In this document: in pieces, positions 1 through 5,678 of the stretch
Layout of the letters: each line of letters starts with the position of its first letter
How positions within the stretch are numbered: the stretch's first letter is position 1
NCBI GenBank assembly: GCA_007116445.1
Contig: SKIM01000161.1
Span: forward strand, 1 to 5,817
Direction of reading: 5' to 3'
DNA from: Natronohydrobacter sp.
GTDB taxonomy: Bacteria; Pseudomonadota; Alphaproteobacteria; Rhodobacterales; Rhodobacteraceae
DNA: 5,817 nucleotides
Program-made: the position numbers and the translations under genes
The notes under the pieces: generated by a model
What the model was told of the DNA's origin: nothing
What the model saw: the letters and a program-made list of their open reading frames with translations, nothing else
The model's database searches: none

Positions 1-183
1 GCAGGCGAGCCCGGTGGGCACAAGCTGGCGCCCCATCGGTGGCAAGACCAGCCCGTCCGTGCGGTCCTCAGTCGCAAGATTGGCGCGGATATCGGCCCCC
101 GCCGCGCCCGCACTGGCATAGACAGGCAGAGCGATCAGAGGGTCCGACCCTTCAAGCCTCTTGAAACGCACTGTCAGTTGCAT
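1..183 (-). CDS. dut: dUTP diphosphatase (dUTPase), N-terminal part, cut by window edge
   Basis: Only the first 61 residues are present; the gene runs off the left edge. Trimeric dUTPases hydrolyse dUTP to dUMP and pyrophosphate in the cytoplasm, keeping uracil out of DNA and supplying dUMP for thymidylate synthesis. The visible part has the family's opening: the LPVYASAGAAGADIRAN stretch (residues 19-35) matches motif I (LPxYxTxGSAGxDLxA), with the conserved Asp at 31. PPMGRQLVPTGLA (48-60) matches the strand ending in the conserved VPTGL. Motifs II-V, including the uracil-binding beta-hairpin, lie outside the window. The ATG at 183-181 is preceded by GAGG (194-191) at a 7-base distance, inside the end of coaBC, so the start is well supported. 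It overlaps the coaBC stop by 10 bases, which suggests one message and coupled translation. Confidence 0.9.
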   Translation of the reverse strand, partial: MQLTVRFKRLEGSDPLIALPVYASAGAAGADIRANLATEDRTDGLVLPPMGRQLVPTGLAC

Positions 184-1370
184 GTCAGCGCCTCGGCGAT
201 GCGGGTGGCCAGGCGGCGGGCGACTTCGGCCTTGGGCAGGCGTGGCCAGTCCTCCACCCCGGCCCGGGTGATCAGATGCACTGCGTTTTCAGACCCGCCC
301 ATGATGCCTGTCGCGGGCGACACGTCATTGGCCACGATCCAGTCACACCCCTTGCGTTCGCGCTTGGCCGTGGCATGGGCGATCACTGTCTCGGTTTCGG
401 CGGCAAATCCCACCACCAGACATGGCCGGTCAGCATGCGTCGCCACTGTTGACAGAATGTCGGGATTTTCCGAAAACGTAATCTCTGGAACGCCTTGTGC
501 GCCTTTCTTGATCTTCTGCGTGAAGTCTGATGCCACGTGCCAATCGGCCACGGCCGCGGCCATGACAGCCGCATCGACAGGCAGAAGTCGCAGGCAGGCA
601 GCCAGCATGTCACGCGCGGTTTCAACCCGGATGACATTCACCCCGTCAGGTGGTGGCACCGAAGCGGGACCGGTGACGAATTGCACATCCGCGCCCAGAT
701 CGCGCAGCGCCACGGCCAGCGCGGTGCCCTGCGCCCCGGATGAGCGATTGGCGATGTAGCGCACCGGATCAATCGGCTCATGGGTCGGGCCTGACGTGAC
801 CAGCACAGTCTTTCCCGTCAGCGGGCCAGGACGAAAGCGTGCGATGAGCGCAGCCCTGATTTCGGCGGGTTCGGCCATGCGACCGGGGCCGAACTCGCCG
901 CAGGCCATCGCGCCCTCATCCGGTCCGATCATGCTGATCCCGTCCGCGCGCAGCTGCGCCAGATTGCGCCGGGTGGCCGGATGCTCCCACATGCGGACAT
1001 TCATCGCAGGCGCCAGCATCACCGGCTTATCAGTCGCCAGCAGCAAGGTCGTCGCCAGATCATCTGCATGCCCGCCCGCCATCTTGGCCATCATGTCAGC
1101 AGTTGCAGGCGCCACGATGATCAGGTCAGACCGACGCGACAGCTGGATATGGCCCATCTCGGCTTCGTCTTTCAGATCGAACAGATCCTGAAACACCTGC
1201 TGACCGGCCAGCGCGGCGACCGACAGCGGCGTGACGAATTGCGCGCCGGCCCGCGTCAACACGGGCGTAACCTCTGCCCCGGCGTTGCGCAATTGCCGGA
1301 TCAGATCGAGGCATTTATACGCTGCAATCCCGCCCCCGATGATCAGCGTGATGCGCTTCCCTGACAGCAT
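174..1370 (-). CDS. coaBC: Bifunctional phosphopantothenoylcysteine decarboxylase / phosphopantothenate-cysteine ligase
   Basis: A 398-residue cytosolic enzyme of normal family length that catalyses two consecutive steps of coenzyme A synthesis: CTP-dependent joining of 4'-phosphopantothenate to cysteine (CoaB), then FMN-dependent decarboxylation to 4'-phosphopantetheine (CoaC). The N-terminal flavoprotein half (about 1-180) opens with IGGGIAAYK and carries the active-site His at 74 (in GHIQLSRRSD), the PAMN motif at 121-124 and the flap Cys at 157 (MACGEFGPGRM). The C-terminal ligase half (about 186-398) has TSGPTHEPIDPVRYIANRSSG (192-212) with the conserved Asn at 208, AAAVADW (271-277) and KIKK (286-289), the lysine cluster used in acyl-cytidylate chemistry. 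No key residue is missing. The ATG at 1370 has GAAGGA (1383-1378) 7 bases upstream. It lies 75 bases downstream of chaN, close enough for readthrough, though its own promoter is possible. Confidence 0.97.
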   Translation of the reverse strand: MLSGKRITLIIGGGIAAYKCLDLIRQLRNAGAEVTPVLTRAGAQFVTPLSVAALAGQQVFQDLFDLKDEAEMGHIQLSRRSDLIIVAPATADMMAKMAGGHADDLATTLLLATDKPVMLAPAMNVRMWEHPATRRNLAQLRADGISMIGPDEGAMACGEFGPGRMAEPAEIRAALIARFRPGPLTGKTVLVTSGPTHEPIDPVRYIANRSSGAQGTALAVALRDLGADVQFVTGPASVPPPDGVNVIRVETARDMLAACLRLLPVDAAVMAAAVADWHVASDFTQKIKKGAQGVPEITFSENPDILSTVATHADRPCLVVGFAAETETVIAHATAKRERKGCDWIVANDVSPATGIMGGSENAVHLITRAGVEDWPRLPKAEVARRLATRIAEALTCN

Positions 1371-1445
1371 GCTTGTGTCCTTCGGCTCCGTCCGATTGCC
1401 AATGCTTACGCGCTTGTGATGAAAACCGGAAGCCCTCGGCGCCGC

Positions 1446-2249
1446 TTAACGAAATGCGTCGCAGGGGTCGGGTCGGGGTTGGGGGTCCGTGACCAGCCAC
1501 AGATCGAAGGGGGGCGGCTCCGTCGGCGGGGTTTCAAATTGTCCGATGCTCAGTTGCGACAACTCTGGCGCAGCCAGAGCCAGAGCCGCCGGCGCCCCCC
1601 AATCGCGGCGCGCATGTCCAGTGCCGGTGATCACTGCGACCGGGCCGCCGGTCGTGGTATAAGCACGCAGGGCCGCTTCGGCCAGCATCGCGTCGCGCAA
1701 CCGCTGGATATCCACCATCGCAGGCAACATCTCGGCGGGCAGCGCGTCGCAATGTGCGCTTGCCTGCAACGATTCGCGCGCCTCTTGCTCCTCGCGTGGC
1801 AGGGCAATATCGAGCCCGAAGAGCGCAGCATCTCCGGCGAAAACCTCGGCCAATGGCTGTGCCATGGCGGCGCGAGCCTCGGCACGCGGAAGCGCTGCGC
1901 CGAAAAACTGCATGTCCGGCACAGCCGTAAACAGCGGATAATACATCTCGAAATCAGGCCAGCCCGACGCGTCCCAGTCAAGCTGCTGTCGCAAGTCGTC
2001 GCGCGGCGGTAACGGGTGCGACAGCACCTGCGCCTGCGCATCAGTCAGCATTTCGAACACGATCGCAGCTGGCACAATGCTGACCAAAGCGCGCTCCTGG
2101 TGAATGTGATGCTGGGCGTTGTCATGAACCTCACCCAGGAACACGATATCGGCGTCCGGTAGCCGGTCGAGGTCTGAGACATCGATCTGCGTCGCGAAAG
2201 CAGGTGTGACCATGGGGACTGCCATGGCCAGCAAGGCGCGCACAATCAT
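1446..2249 (-). CDS. ChaN-like haem-binding family protein (DUF399), exported
   Basis: A 267-residue protein of the ChaN/DUF399 family (Pfam PF04187), whose Campylobacter member binds haem and is iron-regulated. The exact role in alphaproteobacteria is not settled. The diagnostic motifs are in order: FLGEVHDNAQHH (37-48), VFEM (64-67), QRLRDAMLA (182-190) and the C-terminal GTGHARRDWGAP (209-220). Residues 1-19 look like a signal peptide, with an Arg at 4, a hydrophobic core and an AFA-TQ cleavage site, so it is probably periplasmic. There is no lipobox cysteine, unlike lipoprotein members of the family. Two cysteines in the mature protein, C167 and C263 (near the end, PDPCDAFR), could form a disulfide. 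The ATG shares the ATGA of the rpoH2 stop and has no clear ribosome-binding site, so translation probably depends on ribosomes finishing rpoH2. The family call is firm; haem binding here is inferred. Confidence 0.88.
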   Translation of the reverse strand: MIVRALLAMAVPMVTPAFATQIDVSDLDRLPDADIVFLGEVHDNAQHHIHQERALVSIVPAAIVFEMLTDAQAQVLSHPLPPRDDLRQQLDWDASGWPDFEMYYPLFTAVPDMQFFGAALPRAEARAAMAQPLAEVFAGDAALFGLDIALPREEQEARESLQASAHCDALPAEMLPAMVDIQRLRDAMLAEAALRAYTTTGGPVAVITGTGHARRDWGAPAALALAAPELSQLSIGQFETPPTEPPPFDLWLVTDPQPRPDPCDAFR

Positions 2250-3124
2250 GCCAGAAAGTGATGAACTTCCTTCGATTGGGTTTCGAGGCTCCGGCGCATC
2301 TTCTGGAATGCCGCCGCTTCGACCTGACGGATGCGTTCTTTCGATAGCCCCAACTCCTCGCCCAGGGATTCCAATGTGCGCGGATCATCACGCAATTTGC
2401 GCTCCCGGACAATGAAACGTTCGCGCTCGGACAACCCCTGCATGGCCACAACCAACCAATCGCGCAACTTTCCCGTGTCATGCGCAAGCTCGATCTCGGC
2501 CTCTGCCTGCATGCCCTCGTCTTCGAGCACATCAATCCATTCGCGCCCGTCATCGTCACTCGACTGCATCGCGTTCAACGAGAAATCAGACCCGGCCAGG
2601 CGACCGCTCATCATCTCGACATCGTGCAGCGACACACCGACTTCATGCGCGATCAATTCACGCAGCTGGTGTCCGTCCAGCTCTTCTCCGCGCGCCATGG
2701 CTTCGCGTTCAAATTTGGCCTGAACACGACGCAGGTTGAAAAACAGTGTCTTCTGACTGGAAGTCGAGCCGGTCCGCACCATCGACCAATTGCGCATCAC
2801 ATAATCCTGAATGCTGGCCCGGATCCACCACACGGCATAGGTCGAGAAACGCACCCCGCGATCCGGGTCAAATTTCTCCGCCGCTTTCATCAGCCCCAGC
2901 CCCGCTTCCTGAATGAGGTCATTCATCGGCGCGCCGTATCGGCGGAATTTTCCAGCCATGGAAATCGCGAGCCGCATGTAGGCCGTGATCAGTCTATGGA
3001 GTGCAGCTTCATCGCGGTGGTCGCGCCAGGCTCGCGCCAGTTCCAGCTCGGTTTCAGCATCAAGCAGTTCCGCCTTCATGGCCTGGCGCGACATGCGGCG
3101 GTCGTCAGAAAAGTCGAGTGCCAT
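2246..3124 (-). CDS. rpoH2: RNA polymerase sigma-32 family factor, RpoH2 type
   Basis: A 292-residue alternative sigma factor of the heat-shock (sigma-32) group that directs RNA polymerase to stress promoters. Region 2 is clear: the MNDLIQEAGLGLMKAAEKFD segment (67-86), then VRFSTYAVWWIRASIQDYV (91-109), the core-binding and -10-melting part. The RpoH box follows as QKTLFFNLRR (124-133). Region 4 has the helix-turn-helix RTLESLGEELGLSKERIRQVE (249-269) that reads the -35 element. The divergent N-terminus (MALDFSDDRRMSRQAM) and RNWSMVRTGS after region 2, in place of the RSWSLVKMG-like sequence of RpoH1, point to the RpoH2 paralogue, known in Rhodobacter for singlet-oxygen response. An upstream in-frame ATG at 3172 would add 16 residues, but it lacks a ribosome-binding site; the ATG at 3124 has AGGGGGAA in front and begins where homologues do. 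The stop overlaps the chaN start. The RpoH2 subtype is from remembered family sequences, not an alignment. Confidence 0.93.
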   Translation of the reverse strand: MALDFSDDRRMSRQAMKAELLDAETELELARAWRDHRDEAALHRLITAYMRLAISMAGKFRRYGAPMNDLIQEAGLGLMKAAEKFDPDRGVRFSTYAVWWIRASIQDYVMRNWSMVRTGSTSSQKTLFFNLRRVQAKFEREAMARGEELDGHQLRELIAHEVGVSLHDVEMMSGRLAGSDFSLNAMQSSDDDGREWIDVLEDEGMQAEAEIELAHDTGKLRDWLVVAMQGLSERERFIVRERKLRDDPRTLESLGEELGLSKERIRQVEAAAFQKMRRSLETQSKEVHHFLA

Positions 3125-3127
3125 CAT

Positions 3128-3135
3128 TTCCCCCT
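3128..3135 (-). promoter_or_regulatory. Ribosome-binding site that decides the rpoH2 start
   Basis: Read on the minus strand this is AGGGGGAA, followed by two adjacent ATG codons at 3127 and 3124. The G-run ends 5 bases before the second ATG and only 2 before the first, so the second (giving MALDFS...) is favoured. The alternative ATGs at 3172 and 3151 have no purine-rich element at a usable distance. Confidence 0.65.
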
Positions 3136-3150
3136 GCGGTTCTCTGCCCA

Positions 3151-3180
3151 TCACTACGCGCCAAAACTGCATTTGGTTCA
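3151..3180 (-). promoter_or_regulatory. Candidate ECF (RpoE-like) promoter for rpoH2
   Basis: On the minus strand TGAACC (3180-3175) is followed after 18 bases by TAGTGA (3156-3151). In Rhodobacter, rpoHII is transcribed by the ECF sigma factor RpoE from promoters with a TGATC-like -35 and a TA-starting -10 at about this spacing. The match is imperfect in both boxes. If used, transcription would start near 3144, leaving a leader of about 20 bases, and the ATG at 3172 would not be in the message, which agrees with the chosen start. The call is tentative: a short degenerate motif can occur by chance. Confidence 0.2.
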
Positions 3181-3270
3181 GTCATGGGAAGAATTAACCT
3201 GCGAAACTTGCAGAAATTTTTGTTAACGTTTTCGTAATCACTCCCGCGTTAATCTTAAAATTCGATGAAC

Positions 3271-3278
3271 GGGGGTGA
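3271..3278 (+). promoter_or_regulatory. Ribosome-binding site that decides the comM start
   Basis: GGGGGTGA resembles the Shine-Dalgarno consensus GGAGGTGA with one mismatch. The G-run ends 5 bases before the ATG at 3281. An in-frame GTG at 3275 lies inside this element and would add only two residues, so the ATG, giving MVARALTVAFEG, is the better start and matches the usual family N-terminus. Confidence 0.65.
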
Positions 3279-3280
3279 AA

Positions 3281-4804
3281 ATGGTCGCACGCGCGCTGAC
3301 GGTGGCCTTTGAAGGGATCGAGGCGCGGCTGGTCGAAGTTCAATGCGCGCTCTCGCCGGGCATGCCAGCTTTTCAGATTGTGGGCCTGCCTGACAAGGCC
3401 GTGTCAGAAGCGCGCGAGCGGGTGCGCGCGGCCCTGTCGGCGATGTCGGTTGCGCTGCCGTCCAAGCGTATCACGATCAACCTGTCGCCTGCCGATATGC
3501 CTAAAGAGGGCTCGCATTTCGATCTTCCGATTGCCATGGCGCTGCTCGCCGCGCTGGAGATCCTTCCCGCAGAGGAGGTGGCCGAGACTGTGGCGCTGGG
3601 CGAATTGTCGCTCGACGGCACACTGGTCGGCATTACAGGCGCGCTGCCTGCGGCGATGACAGCGGCGGAGGGGGGGCATACCTTGTTTTGTCCGGCCTCC
3701 AGCGGACCCGAGGCGGCCTGGGTCGATGCAACGCGCGTCTTCGCCCCCACTACGCTGGTGCAGGTGATCCGCCATTACTCTGGTCAGGCCCCGCTTGCAC
3801 CGGCGCGACCTGGCGAAATCACTCGCGAAGACAGCGCGCGCGATCTGTTTGACGTGAAGGGGCAGGAACGGGCAAAACGCGCGCTGGAAATTGCTGCTGC
3901 CGGGCGGCATCATATGTTGATGGTCGGCACGCCGGGCTCGGGCAAATCAATGCTGGCTGCGCGGCTGCCGGGCATCCTGCCCGAGTTGAGCGCGTCAGAG
4001 GCGCTGGAAACCTCGATGATCCATTCGATTGCTGGACTTCTGAAACAGGGTGGAATTTCACGCATCAGACCGTTTCGCGAACCCCATCACACCGCCTCGG
4101 TTGCCGCCATCGTGGGCGGTGGCAAAGGTGCGAAACCGGGCGAGATTTCGTTGGCGCATAATGGCGTGCTGTTTCTGGACGAGCTGCCCGAATTCCCCCG
4201 CACCGTGCTTGAAACCCTGCGCCAGCCCATCGAGACGGGCGAAGTGGTTGTCGCGCGGGCCAATGCGCATATCCGCTATCCCTGCCGGTTTCTGCTGATC
4301 GCGGCCGCCAATCCCTGCAAATGCGGCTATCTGTCAGAACCCTCGCGCGCCTGCGCGCGCGCGCCAGGCTGCGGCGAAGACTATATGGGCCGTATTTCCG
4401 GCCCGCTGATGGATCGCTTCGATCTGCGCGTCGAAGTGCCGCCCGTCGCATTCACCGACCTTGACCTGCCGCCTTCGGGGGAGTGTTCACAGGCTGTGGC
4501 TACGCGCGTGTCGCAAGCCCGGGCGCGCCAGAGCGCGCGCTATCAGGGCTATGACGGATTGCGGGTGAATGCAGATGCGGAAGGCGCGCTGCTTGAGGAC
4601 ATCGCAAGCCCAGATACAGAAGGCCGCGCGCTTCTGACACGGGCCGCAGAGCGTTTCGGGCTGACAGCGCGGGGGTATCACCGGCTGTTGCGGGTTGCGC
4701 GCACGATTGCCGATCTTGAAGGTACGGCGCAGGTGCGCGCCCCGCATATGGCCGAGGCGATCAGCTATCGGCTGATGGGGGCGGCAGAATCTGTCGTCGG
4801 ATGA
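3281..4804 (+). CDS. comM: YifB/ComM family Mg-chelatase-like AAA+ ATPase
   Basis: A 507-residue protein of full family length. ComM proteins are hexameric AAA+ helicases that extend single-stranded donor DNA into the chromosome by branch migration during natural transformation; the family is also widespread in bacteria not known to be competent. The N-terminal Lon-like/S5-fold domain (about 1-165) includes GMPAFQIVGLPDKAVSEARER (27-47) and INLSPADMPKEGSHFDLPIA (66-85). The AAA+ core has Walker A GTPGSGKS (216-223), Walker B VLFLDE (296-301), AANPCKCG (342-349) and GPLMDRFD (374-381) with a likely arginine finger at 379. The C-terminal Mg-chelatase lid follows (about 405-500). Cysteines 346, 348, 358 and 364 form a possible zinc site seen in many family members. 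It is divergent from rpoH2 and convergent with the hydrolase, overlapping that gene by 44 bases, so it is probably transcribed alone. A competence role here is inferred from the family. Confidence 0.94.
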   Translation: MVARALTVAFEGIEARLVEVQCALSPGMPAFQIVGLPDKAVSEARERVRAALSAMSVALPSKRITINLSPADMPKEGSHFDLPIAMALLAALEILPAEEVAETVALGELSLDGTLVGITGALPAAMTAAEGGHTLFCPASSGPEAAWVDATRVFAPTTLVQVIRHYSGQAPLAPARPGEITREDSARDLFDVKGQERAKRALEIAAAGRHHMLMVGTPGSGKSMLAARLPGILPELSASEALETSMIHSIAGLLKQGGISRIRPFREPHHTASVAAIVGGGKGAKPGEISLAHNGVLFLDELPEFPRTVLETLRQPIETGEVVVARANAHIRYPCRFLLIAAANPCKCGYLSEPSRACARAPGCGEDYMGRISGPLMDRFDLRVEVPPVAFTDLDLPPSGECSQAVATRVSQARARQSARYQGYDGLRVNADAEGALLEDIASPDTEGRALLTRAAERFGLTARGYHRLLRVARTIADLEGTAQVRAPHMAEAISYRLMGAAESVVG

Positions 4805-5678
4805 AACTGGCAGCATCGGTCAGGGCCGTGCGGGCCTCGGGCAGCCAGCCGTGAAAGAATTGCCAGACATGGGGCAGATTGCCCCATTCGCGCAGACTGA
4901 CCTCGACCTCGTAACTGCGCAGATGCGCGGCCATGCGGCGTGAATCGTCGCGCAGGATTTCAGTGCGTGCGACCTGGATCAGGACCGGCGGCGCGCCGGG
5001 GAACTGCCCGAAAAGCGGCGAGATACGCGGATCGGCAGGGTCAGCTCCCGCCAGAACGCGGCTGCGCAGCTGTTCCAGACGCTCCGGCGGCAGCAGGATC
5101 TCGGAGGTGGCATTGTCTTGGATCGACGCCCCGGAATAGGTCAGATCGGTGAAGGGCGAGAAGGTGAACACACAGCCGGGTCGCGGCAGATCGTGGGCGC
5201 AAAGATGCCCTAGCAGCGCGAGCGCCAGCCCGCCGCCCGCCGAATCGCCGCCCAGCGCGATTTGCGACGGATCATGACCCCGCGCGATCACCCCCTCCCA
5301 CAGCGCCACGGCATCGTCGAAAGCAGCGGGAAACGGGTGTTCCGGGGCCAAGCGGTAGTCGGGCAGCAGGCAGGGCATGCCGGTCTTGCGCGCCAGAAAG
5401 CGACCCAGCGCCGCATGGGTGCGCGGATTGCCCATGACATAGCCGCCGCCGTGAAGATACACGATGCAGGGCGCGCCCGGATCCGCAGGCGTCGTCCAGA
5501 GCGCCGGGATCGTGCCGAAGGTGTCCGGCGTGAAATTCAGATGCGGGCGTCCGCGCGCATTGAGCCAAGCGCCGCGCTCGAACCATCGGCGCGCGGCTAT
5601 GCTGTCGGGCTGGCGGCCAAGCGAGCGGCGCGCGATCTGGCGCAGAACGACCCGCATGACCTTGAGCTGCCAGCTCAT
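4761..5678 (-). CDS. Alpha/beta hydrolase, HSL-type (family IV) esterase/lipase-like
   Basis: A 305-residue predicted carboxylic-ester hydrolase without a signal peptide, so probably cytosolic. Substrate unknown. The hormone-sensitive-lipase hallmarks are clear: oxyanion-hole HGGG at 76-79 (YLHGGGYVMG), DYRLAPEHPFPA (107-118), the nucleophile elbow GDSAGG (144-149) with Ser146, and the C-terminal His270 in LPHVWQFF. The acid lies in TEILRDDS (239-246). Where many family members have DPLRDE, Glu240 takes the first Asp position, as in a subfamily with E-[VI]-L, so Glu240 or a nearby Asp is the probable third triad member. The first residues (about 1-40) form a basic helical segment typical of the cap. 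The ATG at 5678 overlaps the gshB stop as ATGA; an in-frame ATG at 5705 would lie deep inside gshB and is less likely. Its 3' end runs 44 bases into the comM 3' end on the other strand. Confidence 0.88.
   Translation of the reverse strand: MSWQLKVMRVVLRQIARRSLGRQPDSIAARRWFERGAWLNARGRPHLNFTPDTFGTIPALWTTPADPGAPCIVYLHGGGYVMGNPRTHAALGRFLARKTGMPCLLPDYRLAPEHPFPAAFDDAVALWEGVIARGHDPSQIALGGDSAGGGLALALLGHLCAHDLPRPGCVFTFSPFTDLTYSGASIQDNATSEILLPPERLEQLRSRVLAGADPADPRISPLFGQFPGAPPVLIQVARTEILRDDSRRMAAHLRSYEVEVSLREWGNLPHVWQFFHGWLPEARTALTDAASFIRRQILPPPSADS

Larger units (their letters stand above)
3125..3280. promoter_or_regulatory. Divergent rpoH2 / comM intergenic control region
   Basis: These 156 bases are the only sizeable non-coding stretch in the window and are visibly AT-rich between about 3185 and 3270, against GC-rich neighbours. 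They must hold the start signals for both the rpoH2 run (leftward) and comM (rightward). GTTAA-type words recur: GGTTAATT on the minus strand (3200-3193), the palindrome GTTAAC (3222-3227) and GTTAAT (3248-3253). I could not pair these into a CtrA-type site (TTAA-N7-TTAA). No textbook sigma-70 promoter with good -35 and -10 boxes at 17-base spacing stood out on either strand. CTTGCA (3207-3212) could be a -35 for comM, but no matching -10 sits at the right distance. Confidence 0.5.

Noticed and set aside
178..1364. Several plus-strand open frames (178-759, 796-1191, 981-1364) opposite coaBC
   Set aside because: They are antisense shadows in GC-rich DNA; coaBC explains the region fully with intact catalytic motifs, and the shadow proteins are Arg/Ser/Ala-rich without family resemblance.
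1371..1445. Possible terminator hairpin between chaN and coaBC (AAGC...GCTT around 1431-1448)
   Set aside because: The stem is only about four pairs around a GGCGCC palindrome, and no T-run follows on the minus strand.
1416..2012. 198-codon plus-strand frame opposite the ChaN-like gene
   Set aside because: Its translation is rich in Arg/Gln/His and low in hydrophobic core residues, has no recognisable motif, and lies wholly against a gene with clear family motifs.
3200..3215. Hairpin CTGC-GAAACTT-GCAG upstream of comM
   Set aside because: A four-base stem with a seven-base loop is within chance expectation and does not extend.
2480..3226. 248-codon plus-strand frame opposite rpoH2 extending into the intergenic region
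   Set aside because: It is antisense to conserved sigma regions 2-4, with no ribosome-binding site or known domain, and its length is expected from high GC content.
3192..3260. CtrA-type binding site suggested by repeated GTTAA/TTAA words in the intergenic region
   Set aside because: No pair has the required 7-base spacing; TTAATCTTAA has only 2 bases between the half-sites.
4821..4840. Imperfect inverted repeat AGGGCC-GTGC-GGGCCT-like just after comM
   Set aside because: It has a central mismatch and no T-tract on either side, and lies inside the hydrolase coding sequence, so it is not a convincing terminator.
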